Below are positions 55,641-64,000 of a DNA stretch of 64,000 nt, in pieces. The position numbers and the translations under genes were made by a program. The notes beneath the pieces are model-generated. The model was given only the letters and a program-made list of their open reading frames with translations, did no database searches and had not been told where the DNA came from. Origin of the DNA: Calothrix membranacea FACHB-236 (GTDB lineage: Bacteria; Cyanobacteriota; Cyanobacteriia; Cyanobacteriales; Nostocaceae); the NCBI RefSeq assembly GCF_014696315.1, contig NZ_JACJPX010000047.1, forward strand, positions 1-64,000. The letters are read 5' to 3'. Every line of letters begins with the position of its first letter. Positions within the stretch are counted from its first letter, which is position 1.

Positions 55641-56900
55641 ATGCTTGATGATATTCAAACTCAAGATTCAGATTTGTTAATTTCAGTAGACAATATTTCT
55701 AAAAAATTTTGTCGAAATTTAAAGCAGTCTTTATTATATGGCGTGCAAGATATTTGTACAGAAATAATCGGTGGAAATCGCAGAAGTGATACTTTACGTC
55801 CTCAAGAGTTTTGGGCGCTAAAAGATGTAAGCTTTCAACTACGGCGGGGAGAAGCTTTAGGCTTAGTAGGAGCAAATGGAGCCGGAAAAAGTACACTATT
55901 ACGAATTATTAGCGGATTAATTAATCCTGATACTGGTTATGTCAAAGTTAGGGGAAAATTAGCACCATTAATTGCTTTGGGAGCCGGGTTTAATCCAATT
56001 CTCACAGGCAGAGAAAATATCTATGCTAATATGTCAATTTTGGGTTTATCAACTCCAGAAATTACAGCCAGATTTCAAGATGTTATAGACTTTGCTGGCA
56101 TTGCTGATGCTATTGATGCACCCGTTCAAACTTATAGTTCTGGGATGGCTGCAAGGTTAGGTTTTGCTTGTGCTGTTCACATAGAACCTGATATTTTATT
56201 AATTGATGAAGTGTTAGCGGTTGGGGATATAAATTTTCGGGTGAAATGTTACCAAAAACTAGCACAATTAAGGCAAGCAGGTACAGCTTTTATTTTAGTT
56301 TCTCATAATCCCCATGTTGTCTTAAATGTCTGTGAAAATTCTCTATATCTGGCTAAAGGTAAATTAATTAAAGCTGGAGAAACTGAAGCGGTAATTCGGC
56401 AATATGAAGAGGATTTAAGTTTAGCTGGTGCAGACACAGCTTTAGGAATCATGTATTTACCAGAGAAACCCGAAAGCGAAAGTTTAGGAGTAGATATTAT
56501 TTCTCTTTGCTTTAAGGATGAACAGGGTAATATATTAACTGCTCCCCTGTGTGGAGAACCAGCCTATTTATGCGTAGAATGTAAAGCTTATAGAGAAGTT
56601 GAATATGCTAACTTAGGCGTATTAATTACAGCTTTATCTGGGCAAAATGAGCGAGTTTTATATATAACTTCCGCCAGCGATAGCGAACCTCTAAAAATCT
56701 CCCCTGGTAGAGTAGAAATTCAAATGCAGATGCCTTATGTTTGCTTATTAGCTGGTGTATATACTGCCAAAATTTATATAAAAGAAGGTGTATGTTCTTT
56801 TGATGTCGTCGAATCATTTCTATTTACTGTCAAAGCCAGCAAAATTACCAGCCGTTCTTTATTTTATCAACCAAGAAAATGGCAAGTTTTGAATAAATAA
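55641..56900 (+). CDS. Polysaccharide export ATPase, Wzt-like with C-terminal carbohydrate domain
   Basis: A 419-residue ABC ATPase: Walker A GANGAGKST, signature YSSGMAARLGF, Walker B ILLIDEVLAVGD, and the H-loop in LVSHNPHVV. Residues about 270-410 form a beta-sandwich of the Wzt-C type, which binds the polysaccharide terminus in studied Wzt proteins. Operon partner of the permease. Confidence 0.9.
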   Translation: MLDDIQTQDSDLLISVDNISKKFCRNLKQSLLYGVQDICTEIIGGNRRSDTLRPQEFWALKDVSFQLRRGEALGLVGANGAGKSTLLRIISGLINPDTGYVKVRGKLAPLIALGAGFNPILTGRENIYANMSILGLSTPEITARFQDVIDFAGIADAIDAPVQTYSSGMAARLGFACAVHIEPDILLIDEVLAVGDINFRVKCYQKLAQLRQAGTAFILVSHNPHVVLNVCENSLYLAKGKLIKAGETEAVIRQYEEDLSLAGADTALGIMYLPEKPESESLGVDIISLCFKDEQGNILTAPLCGEPAYLCVECKAYREVEYANLGVLITALSGQNERVLYITSASDSEPLKISPGRVEIQMQMPYVCLLAGVYTAKIYIKEGVCSFDVVESFLFTVKASKITSRSLFYQPRKWQVLNK

Positions 56901-56916
56901 TATTGGTGTTTGTCAA

Positions 56917-56977
56917 GAATCAAGAATCAAGAGTCAAAAGTCAAGAGTCAAGAGTCAAGAGTCAAGAGTCAAAAGTC
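56917..56977. repeat. CAAGAGT tandem heptamer array
   Basis: About eight CAAGAGT/CAAAAGT units downstream of the ATPase gene. Confidence 0.75.
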
Positions 56978-57030
56978 AAAAATTATTGTTCCCCATCCCC
57001 AATCACCAGTCCCCGATCACCAGTCCCCAA

Positions 57031-57765
57031 TCAACTAATAGCACTATTTTCATCGAGAAAATGATCTCTGCTAAAGCTTCTGCGGGGTATTTGTCTACCA
57101 GACATGGCTTTGAGTTTCGATGTAAAGGAATCGGTGCGATCGCTTATTTCGGGAGTGAACTGCCCAATTGGACTATGATTGGCTGCAGCCGGGAGAAAAC
57201 GGGGAGAATTATTACCAGTTTGTGCAACAGCGTACTCAGGCTGAAGAGTTGGCTGTAGTTGGGGAACAACAGGTGCTGTTTTTTCTGTTTTTTCTGGTTC
57301 AGGTACCACTTTTATAGGCGCAAGCTGTCTTTGGTGATACTCATGATTCACCTTAGTAGCTGATGCATCACCTGTAGGCGACGATAAGTGATAGCTAGTT
57401 TTTTCAACAGAGGGGTTTTTCTTAGCTGGATATAAAACTGGTGATGGAATTGCAGTTAAGCTTTCGGGAAATTTGCTACAAATCAAGCGTTCAAATTCCA
57501 TGTTGAAATGATAAGTAGCCTGGCCTCGTCTGTGCCAAAAGTTTAAAATTTGTTGTACGGAAACTGCTTTATAACGACCTTGATACAGTGCTTCTATGAC
57601 TGCAATATGTAGCCATTCAAGTGGGTAATGGGTTTTCCAACGCCTAATTATCTCACTAGCGCTATAACCACTCAGGTCAAAACTATAGTGAGTTAATAAG
57701 GCGGTTGCCAAATCGGGAAAGGTGTCTGTAACTGGTGTTACCATTGAACTGTTAGCTTCAGACAT
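57031..57765 (-). CDS. Hypothetical protein with conserved-looking N-terminal domain, 244 aa
   Basis: Residues about 15-95 form a compact helical domain (WLHIAVIEALYQGRYKAVSV, then QQILNFWHRRG) that looks like a small DNA- or protein-binding fold. The rest is Pro/Glu-rich and probably disordered, ending in basic RRSFSRDHF. Not recognised. No signal peptide. Confidence 0.65.
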   Translation of the reverse strand: MSEANSSMVTPVTDTFPDLATALLTHYSFDLSGYSASEIIRRWKTHYPLEWLHIAVIEALYQGRYKAVSVQQILNFWHRRGQATYHFNMEFERLICSKFPESLTAIPSPVLYPAKKNPSVEKTSYHLSSPTGDASATKVNHEYHQRQLAPIKVVPEPEKTEKTAPVVPQLQPTLQPEYAVAQTGNNSPRFLPAAANHSPIGQFTPEISDRTDSFTSKLKAMSGRQIPRRSFSRDHFLDENSAIS

Positions 57766-57871
57766 AAGTCAAAAATTTTACCCATTACAAATAGGCTAAA
57801 GTACTTTTAATTACAAGGGATTTACCCAAGTGTTTTTTTAATTAATAGGAAATGCTTCTTATTCTACTGTG

Positions 57872-59962
57872 TCAGTTAATGGTATGGGAAACAATATAGG
57901 GTGAATTAATTGCTGTTGTGCGTTGAATTGCAGCTAAAGCTTGATAAACCATCGCTGCTACTTCTGCACGTGTCGCTTCACGAACTGGCACAAGCAGCTT
58001 AGGATCTGGGTAATTAACTACTATTTGCTGTTGAGTAGCCGTTGCTACAGCCTTCCTAGCATATTCAGGGATAGTATCTCCATCTTTATAAGCAACTAAG
58101 GTATTGCTATCGGCTGCTGGTAGGGCTAGTCCATTTACTAAAGAGACAATTACTTGTAACCTTTGGACGTTTTGATCGGGGCGGAAAGTGCGATCGCTAA
58201 ATCCACTCACAAAACCACCGCTAGCGGCAATTTCAATGGCTTTAGCAGCCCAAAAACTCTTGGGTACGTCAGTAAAATCTATAGCTGCGCGTTTAGCAGT
58301 TGGGTTAAAAGCAGCTGCCACTAAAGCGGCATACTGGGCACGAGTCATGGGTTTATCTGGCTGATAGGTACCATCGGCAAAACCTGTGGTTAAGCCCATG
58401 CTGACTAAGCCGCGAATAAAAGCTTCTGCCCAGTGTCCTTTCAAGTCGCTAAAGGAAGGTATATCAACATCAGGGTTGACAATGTAAGGCGAGGCGATCG
58501 CTTTTTCTTGTCCAATAGCGACTAATGCCTGATAAATAATTGCAGCTATTTCTGCGCGAGTAATATCCCGCAATGGTTCTAGCTGTTCAGCTTTTGGGTA
58601 GTTAACCACCAGTAACTTTTGGGTAGCTACTGCCACTGCATTAGTAGCATAGCTAGGAATTTGAGCGCGATCGCCATATACAGTCAACACATTTGGGTTC
58701 CCCCCACTCCATTTCAATCCATTCACGATAGATACAATTGCCTGAATTTTTGTTAAGTTCTGTCCTGGTCTAAAAGTCCCATCAGGAAATCCACTAATAA
58801 AACCCATATTCGCTGCCCGCGAAATGGCTGATGCCGCCCAAAAATCTGGTTTGACATCCGTAAAATTACTGGCTTTACTACTGCTGGGTGGTGGAAAAGT
58901 CTTGGCAATTATAGCAGCATACTGGGCACGAGTGATCGGTGAATTTGGTTTAAAAGAACCGTCGGGGAACCCACTAATCAGACCTTTGCCTACTAATGCT
59001 TCTACATAAGCTGCTGCCCAATGCCCACCTAGATCATAAAAACTAGTGCCTAGTGATACTTGTGCAGGTGTTTCTATTGATGAGGAGAGAAAATCAACTG
59101 CGCCTTTAACTTTGATGGGATTTAATTGATTACCAACAGAAATTAGCTGCCCAGATGTGACATTTTGTAAATCGAATACTTGATTATCACGAAAAACATT
59201 ACCGGCAGAGTCTTGAGTACTACCTAAATCGGGAAATGCATTGCCATTCACCAACAAACCGCCTTGGGAATTGTTGGTAATCACATTTTGACGTAATACC
59301 GGTTTAGCATCGCGAGAGAGAGCGATCGCAGTCTGATTTTCTGTTAGTTTATTATTTGCCACCAAAGGCGCAGCCGCATCACTAATTGCTATGCCTATAG
59401 AATTCTTTTGCAAAACATTCCGCAAAATCTCGCCCTTGCTATTACGTGCCATCGTCAACCCACTGGCAGCATTTTGCAAAAATACATTATCTAAAATTGC
59501 GGGTTTAGCTGTGCCTGTGGTAAACACGCCTTCTCTAGCACAATTAATAAATGTATTGTTAGTCACAGTAGGGCGAGTTGACTCAATCCAAACACCAGTA
59601 CCTTTGGGCGTGTTATTTGTCACAGTTACACCCCGCAAACTGGCATCATCTAGCAATAGCAGCGTCACGTTTTGCGCGCCAAAGCTAGCACTCTGATAAG
59701 TGCCACTTCCAATAATCACAATGCCAGCACCTTTACTGGCTTCGTTTCCCACCACAATCACCCCCGCAGGAATAATTAGGGGAAACACCTCACCACTAGC
59801 GGCGCTATATGTCCCTGAACCCAGTTGAATAATAGTAGATTGTGTAGATGCTTTTAAGGCACGGGTGAGGCTTTTAAAGGGACTCAACCGTGAACCCGCG
59901 TTAGCATCATTTCCCTGTACGGAATTGACATAGATTGTGGTCACGAGGCTAGAGTTCACCAT
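57872..59962 (-). CDS. Parallel beta-helix (DUF1565) protein with six SLH repeats
   Basis: A 696-residue surface-type protein. Residues 1-290 are a right-handed beta-helix with DUF1565 at the N-terminus (YVNSVQGNDANAGSRLSPF). Residues about 305-485 and 500-690 are two sets of three S-layer-homology motifs (for example GHWAAAYVEALVGKGLISGF), an internal duplication. SLH motifs bind cell-wall polymers. No signal peptide is visible, and a stop codon two codons upstream rules out a longer N-terminus. Confidence 0.88.
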   Translation of the reverse strand: MVNSSLVTTIYVNSVQGNDANAGSRLSPFKSLTRALKASTQSTIIQLGSGTYSAASGEVFPLIIPAGVIVVGNEASKGAGIVIIGSGTYQSASFGAQNVTLLLLDDASLRGVTVTNNTPKGTGVWIESTRPTVTNNTFINCAREGVFTTGTAKPAILDNVFLQNAASGLTMARNSKGEILRNVLQKNSIGIAISDAAAPLVANNKLTENQTAIALSRDAKPVLRQNVITNNSQGGLLVNGNAFPDLGSTQDSAGNVFRDNQVFDLQNVTSGQLISVGNQLNPIKVKGAVDFLSSSIETPAQVSLGTSFYDLGGHWAAAYVEALVGKGLISGFPDGSFKPNSPITRAQYAAIIAKTFPPPSSSKASNFTDVKPDFWAASAISRAANMGFISGFPDGTFRPGQNLTKIQAIVSIVNGLKWSGGNPNVLTVYGDRAQIPSYATNAVAVATQKLLVVNYPKAEQLEPLRDITRAEIAAIIYQALVAIGQEKAIASPYIVNPDVDIPSFSDLKGHWAEAFIRGLVSMGLTTGFADGTYQPDKPMTRAQYAALVAAAFNPTAKRAAIDFTDVPKSFWAAKAIEIAASGGFVSGFSDRTFRPDQNVQRLQVIVSLVNGLALPAADSNTLVAYKDGDTIPEYARKAVATATQQQIVVNYPDPKLLVPVREATRAEVAAMVYQALAAIQRTTAINSPYIVSHTIN

Positions 59963-60140
59963 TAGTTGTTACTAGTCAATTGTTTAAATTTTGACGGTTG
60001 TAAATAATAACTCTAGTTATAATCACTCTGGGAACATAAGTACATCTAAGCGAAAAATATATCTGAGTAAGCAGATTATACTGGCGCTATATCGTACCGA
60101 CATCTTTAAATTTAATTAAAGGCACAGTAATTGTACCTCT

Positions 60141-60180
60141 GCATGGGGCATAGGGCATGGGGCATAGGGCATAGGGCATT
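60141..60180. repeat. GGGGCAT/AGGGCAT tandem heptamer array
   Basis: Five to six 7-bp units; STRR type. Confidence 0.7.
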
Positions 60181-60275
60181 GGTAATTGGTAATTGGTGTT
60201 TGTTATTTTCCCCCCCTGCTCCCTGCTCCCTGCCCCCCTGCTTTTTCCCAGTCCCCAATCCCCAATCCCCAGTCC

Positions 60276-60686
60276 CTACTGGTAACGATACATTAGCTGC
60301 AGTTCACCCACTTCACTGGTAAAGCCCCAACGCTGATAAAAGGGCATCATTTTTGGTAAGCAGTAAAGCGCAATTTGCTCAACTTCTCGCAACTGGGGAT
60401 GATTGATGGCTGCATCCATTAACTTAGCGCCAAGCCCCATTTTTCTATAGGTAGGTTTGATAATTACATCGTAAATGGTTGCCCGATAGACAAAATCTGT
60501 CAGAATGCGGGTAAAACCGATCAATTCCTGGCTATCCGTAACAAAAGCAATAATAATATCTGATGCAGCTAACATTTTGACCACATCTTGATATTGACGA
60601 TTTTTACTCCAAAATTCGTCTTTGTATAAATCTACTAACTCTAAAATTTGATTTTCATTGAGATTATCAACAATTTGGTAGTGCAT
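60276..60686 (-). CDS. GNAT-family N-acetyltransferase
   Basis: A 136-residue acetyltransferase with the acetyl-CoA loop motif KMGLGAKLMDAAI near residue 87 and IIKPTYR before it. Substrate unknown. Divergent to nothing obvious; lies between the SLH protein and a LysR regulator. Confidence 0.85.
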   Translation of the reverse strand: MHYQIVDNLNENQILELVDLYKDEFWSKNRQYQDVVKMLAASDIIIAFVTDSQELIGFTRILTDFVYRATIYDVIIKPTYRKMGLGAKLMDAAINHPQLREVEQIALYCLPKMMPFYQRWGFTSEVGELQLMYRYQ

Positions 60687-60844
60687 AATTTAGTTATGAG
60701 AAATTTGATTAAATCCTAAAATTGGCTCAAGAAATAATCTGGATTGACAAATATTAATTGTAAAAATGAGATACTCAACTTCTCAAACAAGCTAAGTATC
60801 TAAATCAAGTGAATTTTAACAAATAATATAATGTTGTAAATTTC

Positions 60845-61738
60845 TCAGTAAATAAATTGCGCCAAGCTATAAAAATCAAATTTTCTCAGCATTTCTAAAA
60901 AAGTAAATACTGCCGGCACATGGAGAGCCTTTGATAAAATGGCAACGCCAATAATTCTTTCTAGCGGTACAGGTAAACTGTATACTTGCACTTTTGGGGG
61001 AATCGGAACTGCTGCTAGCCGGGGCATAATAGCTGCTCTCAGCCCTTGATTAACCATACTCACAACAGTAGAATCTTCTTGAATATCACTAGCGGTATGA
61101 ATAGGGATTTCTACAACTTTGAGGTGATGGTGCAGAATCCGTCCGCAAGGTGTACAGGGAAGCAATACTGGTGGATAGGCTGCTATTTCTTCCCAGGTAA
61201 TTTCCTCCCTTCTCGTTTTTGTCTGTGGTGGAACCAAAGCTACATATTCATCACGGAAAATTTCCCAGGCTTCAAATTCATCGCTAGTAGGGAGACAAGT
61301 AATTCCAATATCAGCACGTCCATCACGCAAACATTGTTCTACATCCGGGAAAGCAGGACATTCTATGATTGTGACAGCTACTTCGGGAAATTTTTCGTGA
61401 AATTGCGCGATCGCTTTTGGTAGTAAGTGGGTAGCCACACTGCGAAAAGCTGCAACTCTTACATGACCACCATGCAAGCCTTTATGTAAATCAGCTTCCC
61501 GTTCCATCATCTCCAGATGTTGCAATGCCTGCCGCGCGTGGTATAAAATGCGCTCTCCCGCAGGTGTAAGTACAGCACCATGACGACCCCTAGCAAATAG
61601 AGGTACACCCAATTCTTCTTCTAAGGTAGCAATGGCGTGACTCACTGCTGGTTGAGAAAGTTGCAATGTTAAAGCAGCCTCACTAAAGTTACCGCAATCT
61701 GCTACTGCAACTACTGCTCGAAGTTGAAAGAGTTTCAT
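60845..61738 (-). CDS. LysR-family transcriptional regulator
   Basis: A 297-residue regulator. An N-terminal winged helix-turn-helix (FSEAALTLQLSQPAVSHAIA) is followed by a periplasmic-binding-like effector domain. The effector cannot be read. Start at ATG 61738 (MKLFQLR); an in-frame ATG lies two codons upstream. Confidence 0.9.
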   Translation of the reverse strand: MKLFQLRAVVAVADCGNFSEAALTLQLSQPAVSHAIATLEEELGVPLFARGRHGAVLTPAGERILYHARQALQHLEMMEREADLHKGLHGGHVRVAAFRSVATHLLPKAIAQFHEKFPEVAVTIIECPAFPDVEQCLRDGRADIGITCLPTSDEFEAWEIFRDEYVALVPPQTKTRREEITWEEIAAYPPVLLPCTPCGRILHHHLKVVEIPIHTASDIQEDSTVVSMVNQGLRAAIMPRLAAVPIPPKVQVYSLPVPLERIIGVAILSKALHVPAVFTFLEMLRKFDFYSLAQFIY

Positions 61739-61962
61739 GGTCAATTGATGCGATCGCTTTTAGAACATCCTCATCTTAAATTTTGACATTGGGCATGGGG
61801 AATTGGGTAATGGGTAATGGGTATTTATTTGTCATTAGTTATTTCTTCCTCATCCCCCTCATCCCGACTATAAATGGTATTTATGGAAAGTATGCAAGCC
61901 ATTTTTGGATTGTTTACTCAGGTGTTGTTAGAGTTGCTGTTATAGAGAGCATCTATCGAGAA

Positions 61963-62247
61963 ATGGTTATGAAAAATGAAATTAGATCATTGCAAACCAG
62001 CAAAATAATTTTTAATAGAAAGTTCAGAAGTGATATTTTCAAATCTGTTGTCCAAGCCTTTTCTGATTTGTGCAAAAATGCGATCGCAACAATAACGGCA
62101 GACCCTAACGAATTACAAGTAGTACAAAAACTTGACCGCCACGGTAATACCTATTGGCAAGCTTACGATCCTGCTACAGGCAAATCTTTCTCTTCAGGCT
62201 CTGAAGCTGATGTATCTATGTGGATTGAGCAGCTTTATAAATACTAA
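61963..62247 (+). CDS. Hypothetical protein, 94 aa
   Basis: A small soluble protein ending DRHGNTYWQAYDPATGKSFS followed by a short tail. The longer frame from 61783 begins in a GGGTAAT repeat array and is not a credible start; ATG 61963 or 61969 is preferred. Function not recognised. Confidence 0.55.
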   Translation: MVMKNEIRSLQTSKIIFNRKFRSDIFKSVVQAFSDLCKNAIATITADPNELQVVQKLDRHGNTYWQAYDPATGKSFSSGSEADVSMWIEQLYKY

Positions 62248-62272
62248 TAACGCCAAGGGAAATTCTAAACTA

Positions 62273-62371
62273 TACCAATTTGAAAAAAGAATGCAACAAA
62301 TTCTAGGGGCACAGTATTGCCGTGCCCTCTAGAATATTATTGATGTGTCGCAAACATTATTTGATTTGGTA
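62273..62371. repeat. MITE family A, copy 2 (99 bp, inverted relative to copy 1)
   Basis: Reverse complement of the element at 33963-34061 with high identity over the outer thirds. The central GGGGCAC hairpin is GGGGCACAGTATTGCCGTGCCC. Confidence 0.7.
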
Positions 62372-62509
62372 TTAAAAATCCAAAATCGATACAGCATTAC
62401 AAAAAGAAAAAGGGGAAAGAAAACAGGTTGTAATTTACCCTTTTCCCTTTCCCCCTTCACCAAACCATATTCAACTCACCCCCAGCCCCCAATCCCTAAT
62501 CCCCAGTCC

Positions 62510-64000
62510 CTAATCCCTATTAATCCGAATTAACTCGGTTAAAATATTATCCAAACTGCCATTAACTTGAATTTTTTCAATTTTCTCAGCAATTCTTTCT
62601 AGTATTTCCAATTCCTTCAACCGCAAAGCTACGGGGTTATCTTCCATCACCTTGGCAGTGTTCAACATACTACGAGTAGCAGCAGTTTCTTCACGACGAC
62701 GAACTACGTTAGCTTGAGCAGCTTTTTCTGCTTCTACTACCTTGCTCAAAATCGTCTTGATTTCACCAGGGAGAATAATATCTTTCACCCCTACGGAATC
62801 TACTTCAATTCCATAGTCTACGGTTTTCTGGCGAATATATTCAGAGATACTTCTATCAATTGCACCTTTATCCTCTAGCAACGCATCCAAAGTTTTTTCC
62901 CCAACCGCGCCACGCAAAGCAAACTGTAGCTCTTTGTATAAGTAGCCAGTAATATCTACTAAAGCGTTTTTGGCTCTCAGGGGGTCGAGAATGCGATAAC
63001 CTGCCGTTAAGTTTAAACGCAAAGGCACTTTATCCTTAGAAAGGATATCTTGACCAGAAACCTCAAGAGTTTGCTGACGCAAATCAAAGACTTGCGTTTG
63101 CCAAGAACGCCCAAACACCCACCATGCGTGCTTTCCAGGCTGAAGTTGAGTTTGAAATTCTTGATTAATGTACAGTAAGCCTACGTGCTGTGTTGGTACT
63201 TCGCAAATATGCAAACTATTGCGGCTCAAAGATAAAGCCTCTGGTAAACCTGCGACTAACTCTGCAACTAAGCGAGATGGCAACTTCGCATCGGTGCTGA
63301 TGTCAATTACTTCGACTGCAACACCTTGCCAGAAAAGTTTGCGATCGCATGGTGCTAAAATAGCAATTACTTTTCCTTGATAGCGTACAATTGCTACCTG
63401 CTGAGCCTGTAATTGTACTGTTTCGCAGTAAGCCGCTACAAATTCCGGATGCTTTTCAATTAGTACATCTTCTAAAGGAAAGCCAGGATTAGGAACAATT
63501 CGACTCAAAGAGCGAACCGACACATCTCGATTCACAGTCCAAAAAGCATAATCGCCTGGTTCTAGGGGGCGCACAAAATTATTTTGCTCATACAGCAAAC
63601 CAATTTCATACTCAGAAATTATGAACTTTTTTAGCCCATTTATTGTAGTTAGACGTACTTGCTGTACAAATTCAGCAGGTAATTCTAAACTTTCATCCAA
63701 GTTAAATATATAAGATTCAACTTCAATAAAACCACGCCAAAAAGCCCGCAGTTGATTGGGTAGAACACTCACCCAATTTTGCCCCACACGTACTAAAGCA
63801 ACTTGATTAAATGCGGTTCTTACTACTAAAAGATGTTCCTGTAATTGTGAACTGTGATTTCTCAGTAACAATTCCAAGTTATTAATATTAGCTTCTGGTT
63901 GGTTAAGGTCATAGGTTTTTACTTGCCAATGCCAACCAAAGTAAGTATGGGTACCAGGCTGTAAGATTCTTTTAAAATCACTGCGATGATATAAAATCCC
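62510..64000 (-). CDS. SPFH/band 7 (slipin-like) protein with tandem N-terminal modules, 5' end outside window
   Basis: The frame stays open to the right edge, so the true start lies beyond 64000; the ORF-style start at 63877 is only an internal TTG. The C-terminal part (about the last 230 residues) is an SPFH domain (LRLNLTAGYRILDP; VDSVGVKDIILPGEIKTIL) plus a coiled tail. Before it, a module with GLLY...F...L.PG occurs at least three times, and the segment QVALVR/QVAIVR with FWRG/FWQG twice. SPFH proteins scaffold membranes, but no helix is visible in the part present. Function unknown. Confidence 0.85.
   Translation of the reverse strand, partial: GILYHRSDFKRILQPGTHTYFGWHWQVKTYDLNQPEANINNLELLLRNHSSQLQEHLLVVRTAFNQVALVRVGQNWVSVLPNQLRAFWRGFIEVESYIFNLDESLELPAEFVQQVRLTTINGLKKFIISEYEIGLLYEQNNFVRPLEPGDYAFWTVNRDVSVRSLSRIVPNPGFPLEDVLIEKHPEFVAAYCETVQLQAQQVAIVRYQGKVIAILAPCDRKLFWQGVAVEVIDISTDAKLPSRLVAELVAGLPEALSLSRNSLHICEVPTQHVGLLYINQEFQTQLQPGKHAWWVFGRSWQTQVFDLRQQTLEVSGQDILSKDKVPLRLNLTAGYRILDPLRAKNALVDITGYLYKELQFALRGAVGEKTLDALLEDKGAIDRSISEYIRQKTVDYGIEVDSVGVKDIILPGEIKTILSKVVEAEKAAQANVVRRREETAATRSMLNTAKVMEDNPVALRLKELEILERIAEKIEKIQVNGSLDNILTELIRINRD

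Noticed and set aside
60131-60322. 63-aa + strand ORF
   Set aside because: Encoded by GGGGCAT and CCCTGCT repeat arrays; not a protein.
62345-62533. 62-aa + strand ORF
   Set aside because: Spans the MITE end and CCCAATC repeat arrays; no coding signal.

Overview
The window comes from a cyanobacterial chromosome, most likely a filamentous nitrogen-fixing type (Nostocales). The HIP1 octamer GCGATCGC occurs throughout, many spacers carry the short tandem heptamer-like arrays (STRR) known from heterocyst formers, and the gene set is cyanobacterial (SipA, Coq4-like protein, bidomain ThiE, DUF1517 protein, sulfate permease with a NIL-domain protein). The DNA is AT-rich and genes are spread over both strands. 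No tRNA, rRNA or CRISPR array was seen. The right edge cuts a gene.

Layout, left to right. 0.1-6.3 kb: lpxD and a 1590-residue secreted RTX repeat protein carrying a GH16 glucanase-type domain. 7.4-13.7 kb: a voltage-gated K+ channel, a deaminase, a NarL-type two-component system divergent from a Spy-like periplasmic protein, a Coq4-like protein, SipA and a secreted peroxiredoxin. 14-18 kb: small proteins, a HAD hydrolase, a SpoIID-like protein and candidate small RNAs. 18.1-21.5 kb: sulfate uptake genes sbpA-cysT-cysW plus a NIL protein. 21.6-25.6 kb: a solitary tyrosine recombinase, thiE-thiS and a glycosyltransferase. 27-33 kb: a DUF1517 protein, two tandem copies of a putative small RNA, then a signalling operon: an ethylene-receptor-type histidine kinase followed by a receiver-PAS-kinase. 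34.4-37.5 kb: ferritin and a feo operon with feoB split in two genes behind a Fur-box-like site. 37.7-43.3 kb: HdrB-like protein, acpP, fabF and transketolase. 44-50 kb: an unrecognised Cys/His-rich protein and a probable operon mbnP-like, cydA, cydB, mbnH-like. 51.4-56.9 kb: polysaccharide synthesis and export (two glycosyltransferases, an ABC-2 permease and a Wzt-like ATPase). 57-64 kb: a beta-helix/SLH protein, GNAT and LysR proteins, and a partial SPFH protein with tandem N-terminal modules.

The strongest leads are these. The bd quinol oxidase genes lie between an MbnP-like copper protein and its MauG-like partner. A family of three related candidate small RNAs is present, two in tandem. 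The ethylene-binding kinase has its natural N-terminus out of frame by one base at a 9-nt homopolymer. feoB is split, with a clean Shine-Dalgarno sequence before the second half. Two miniature inverted-repeat element families are present, one of which supplies the stop codons of neighbouring genes. The RTX protein shows a regular 109/127-residue higher-order repeat.
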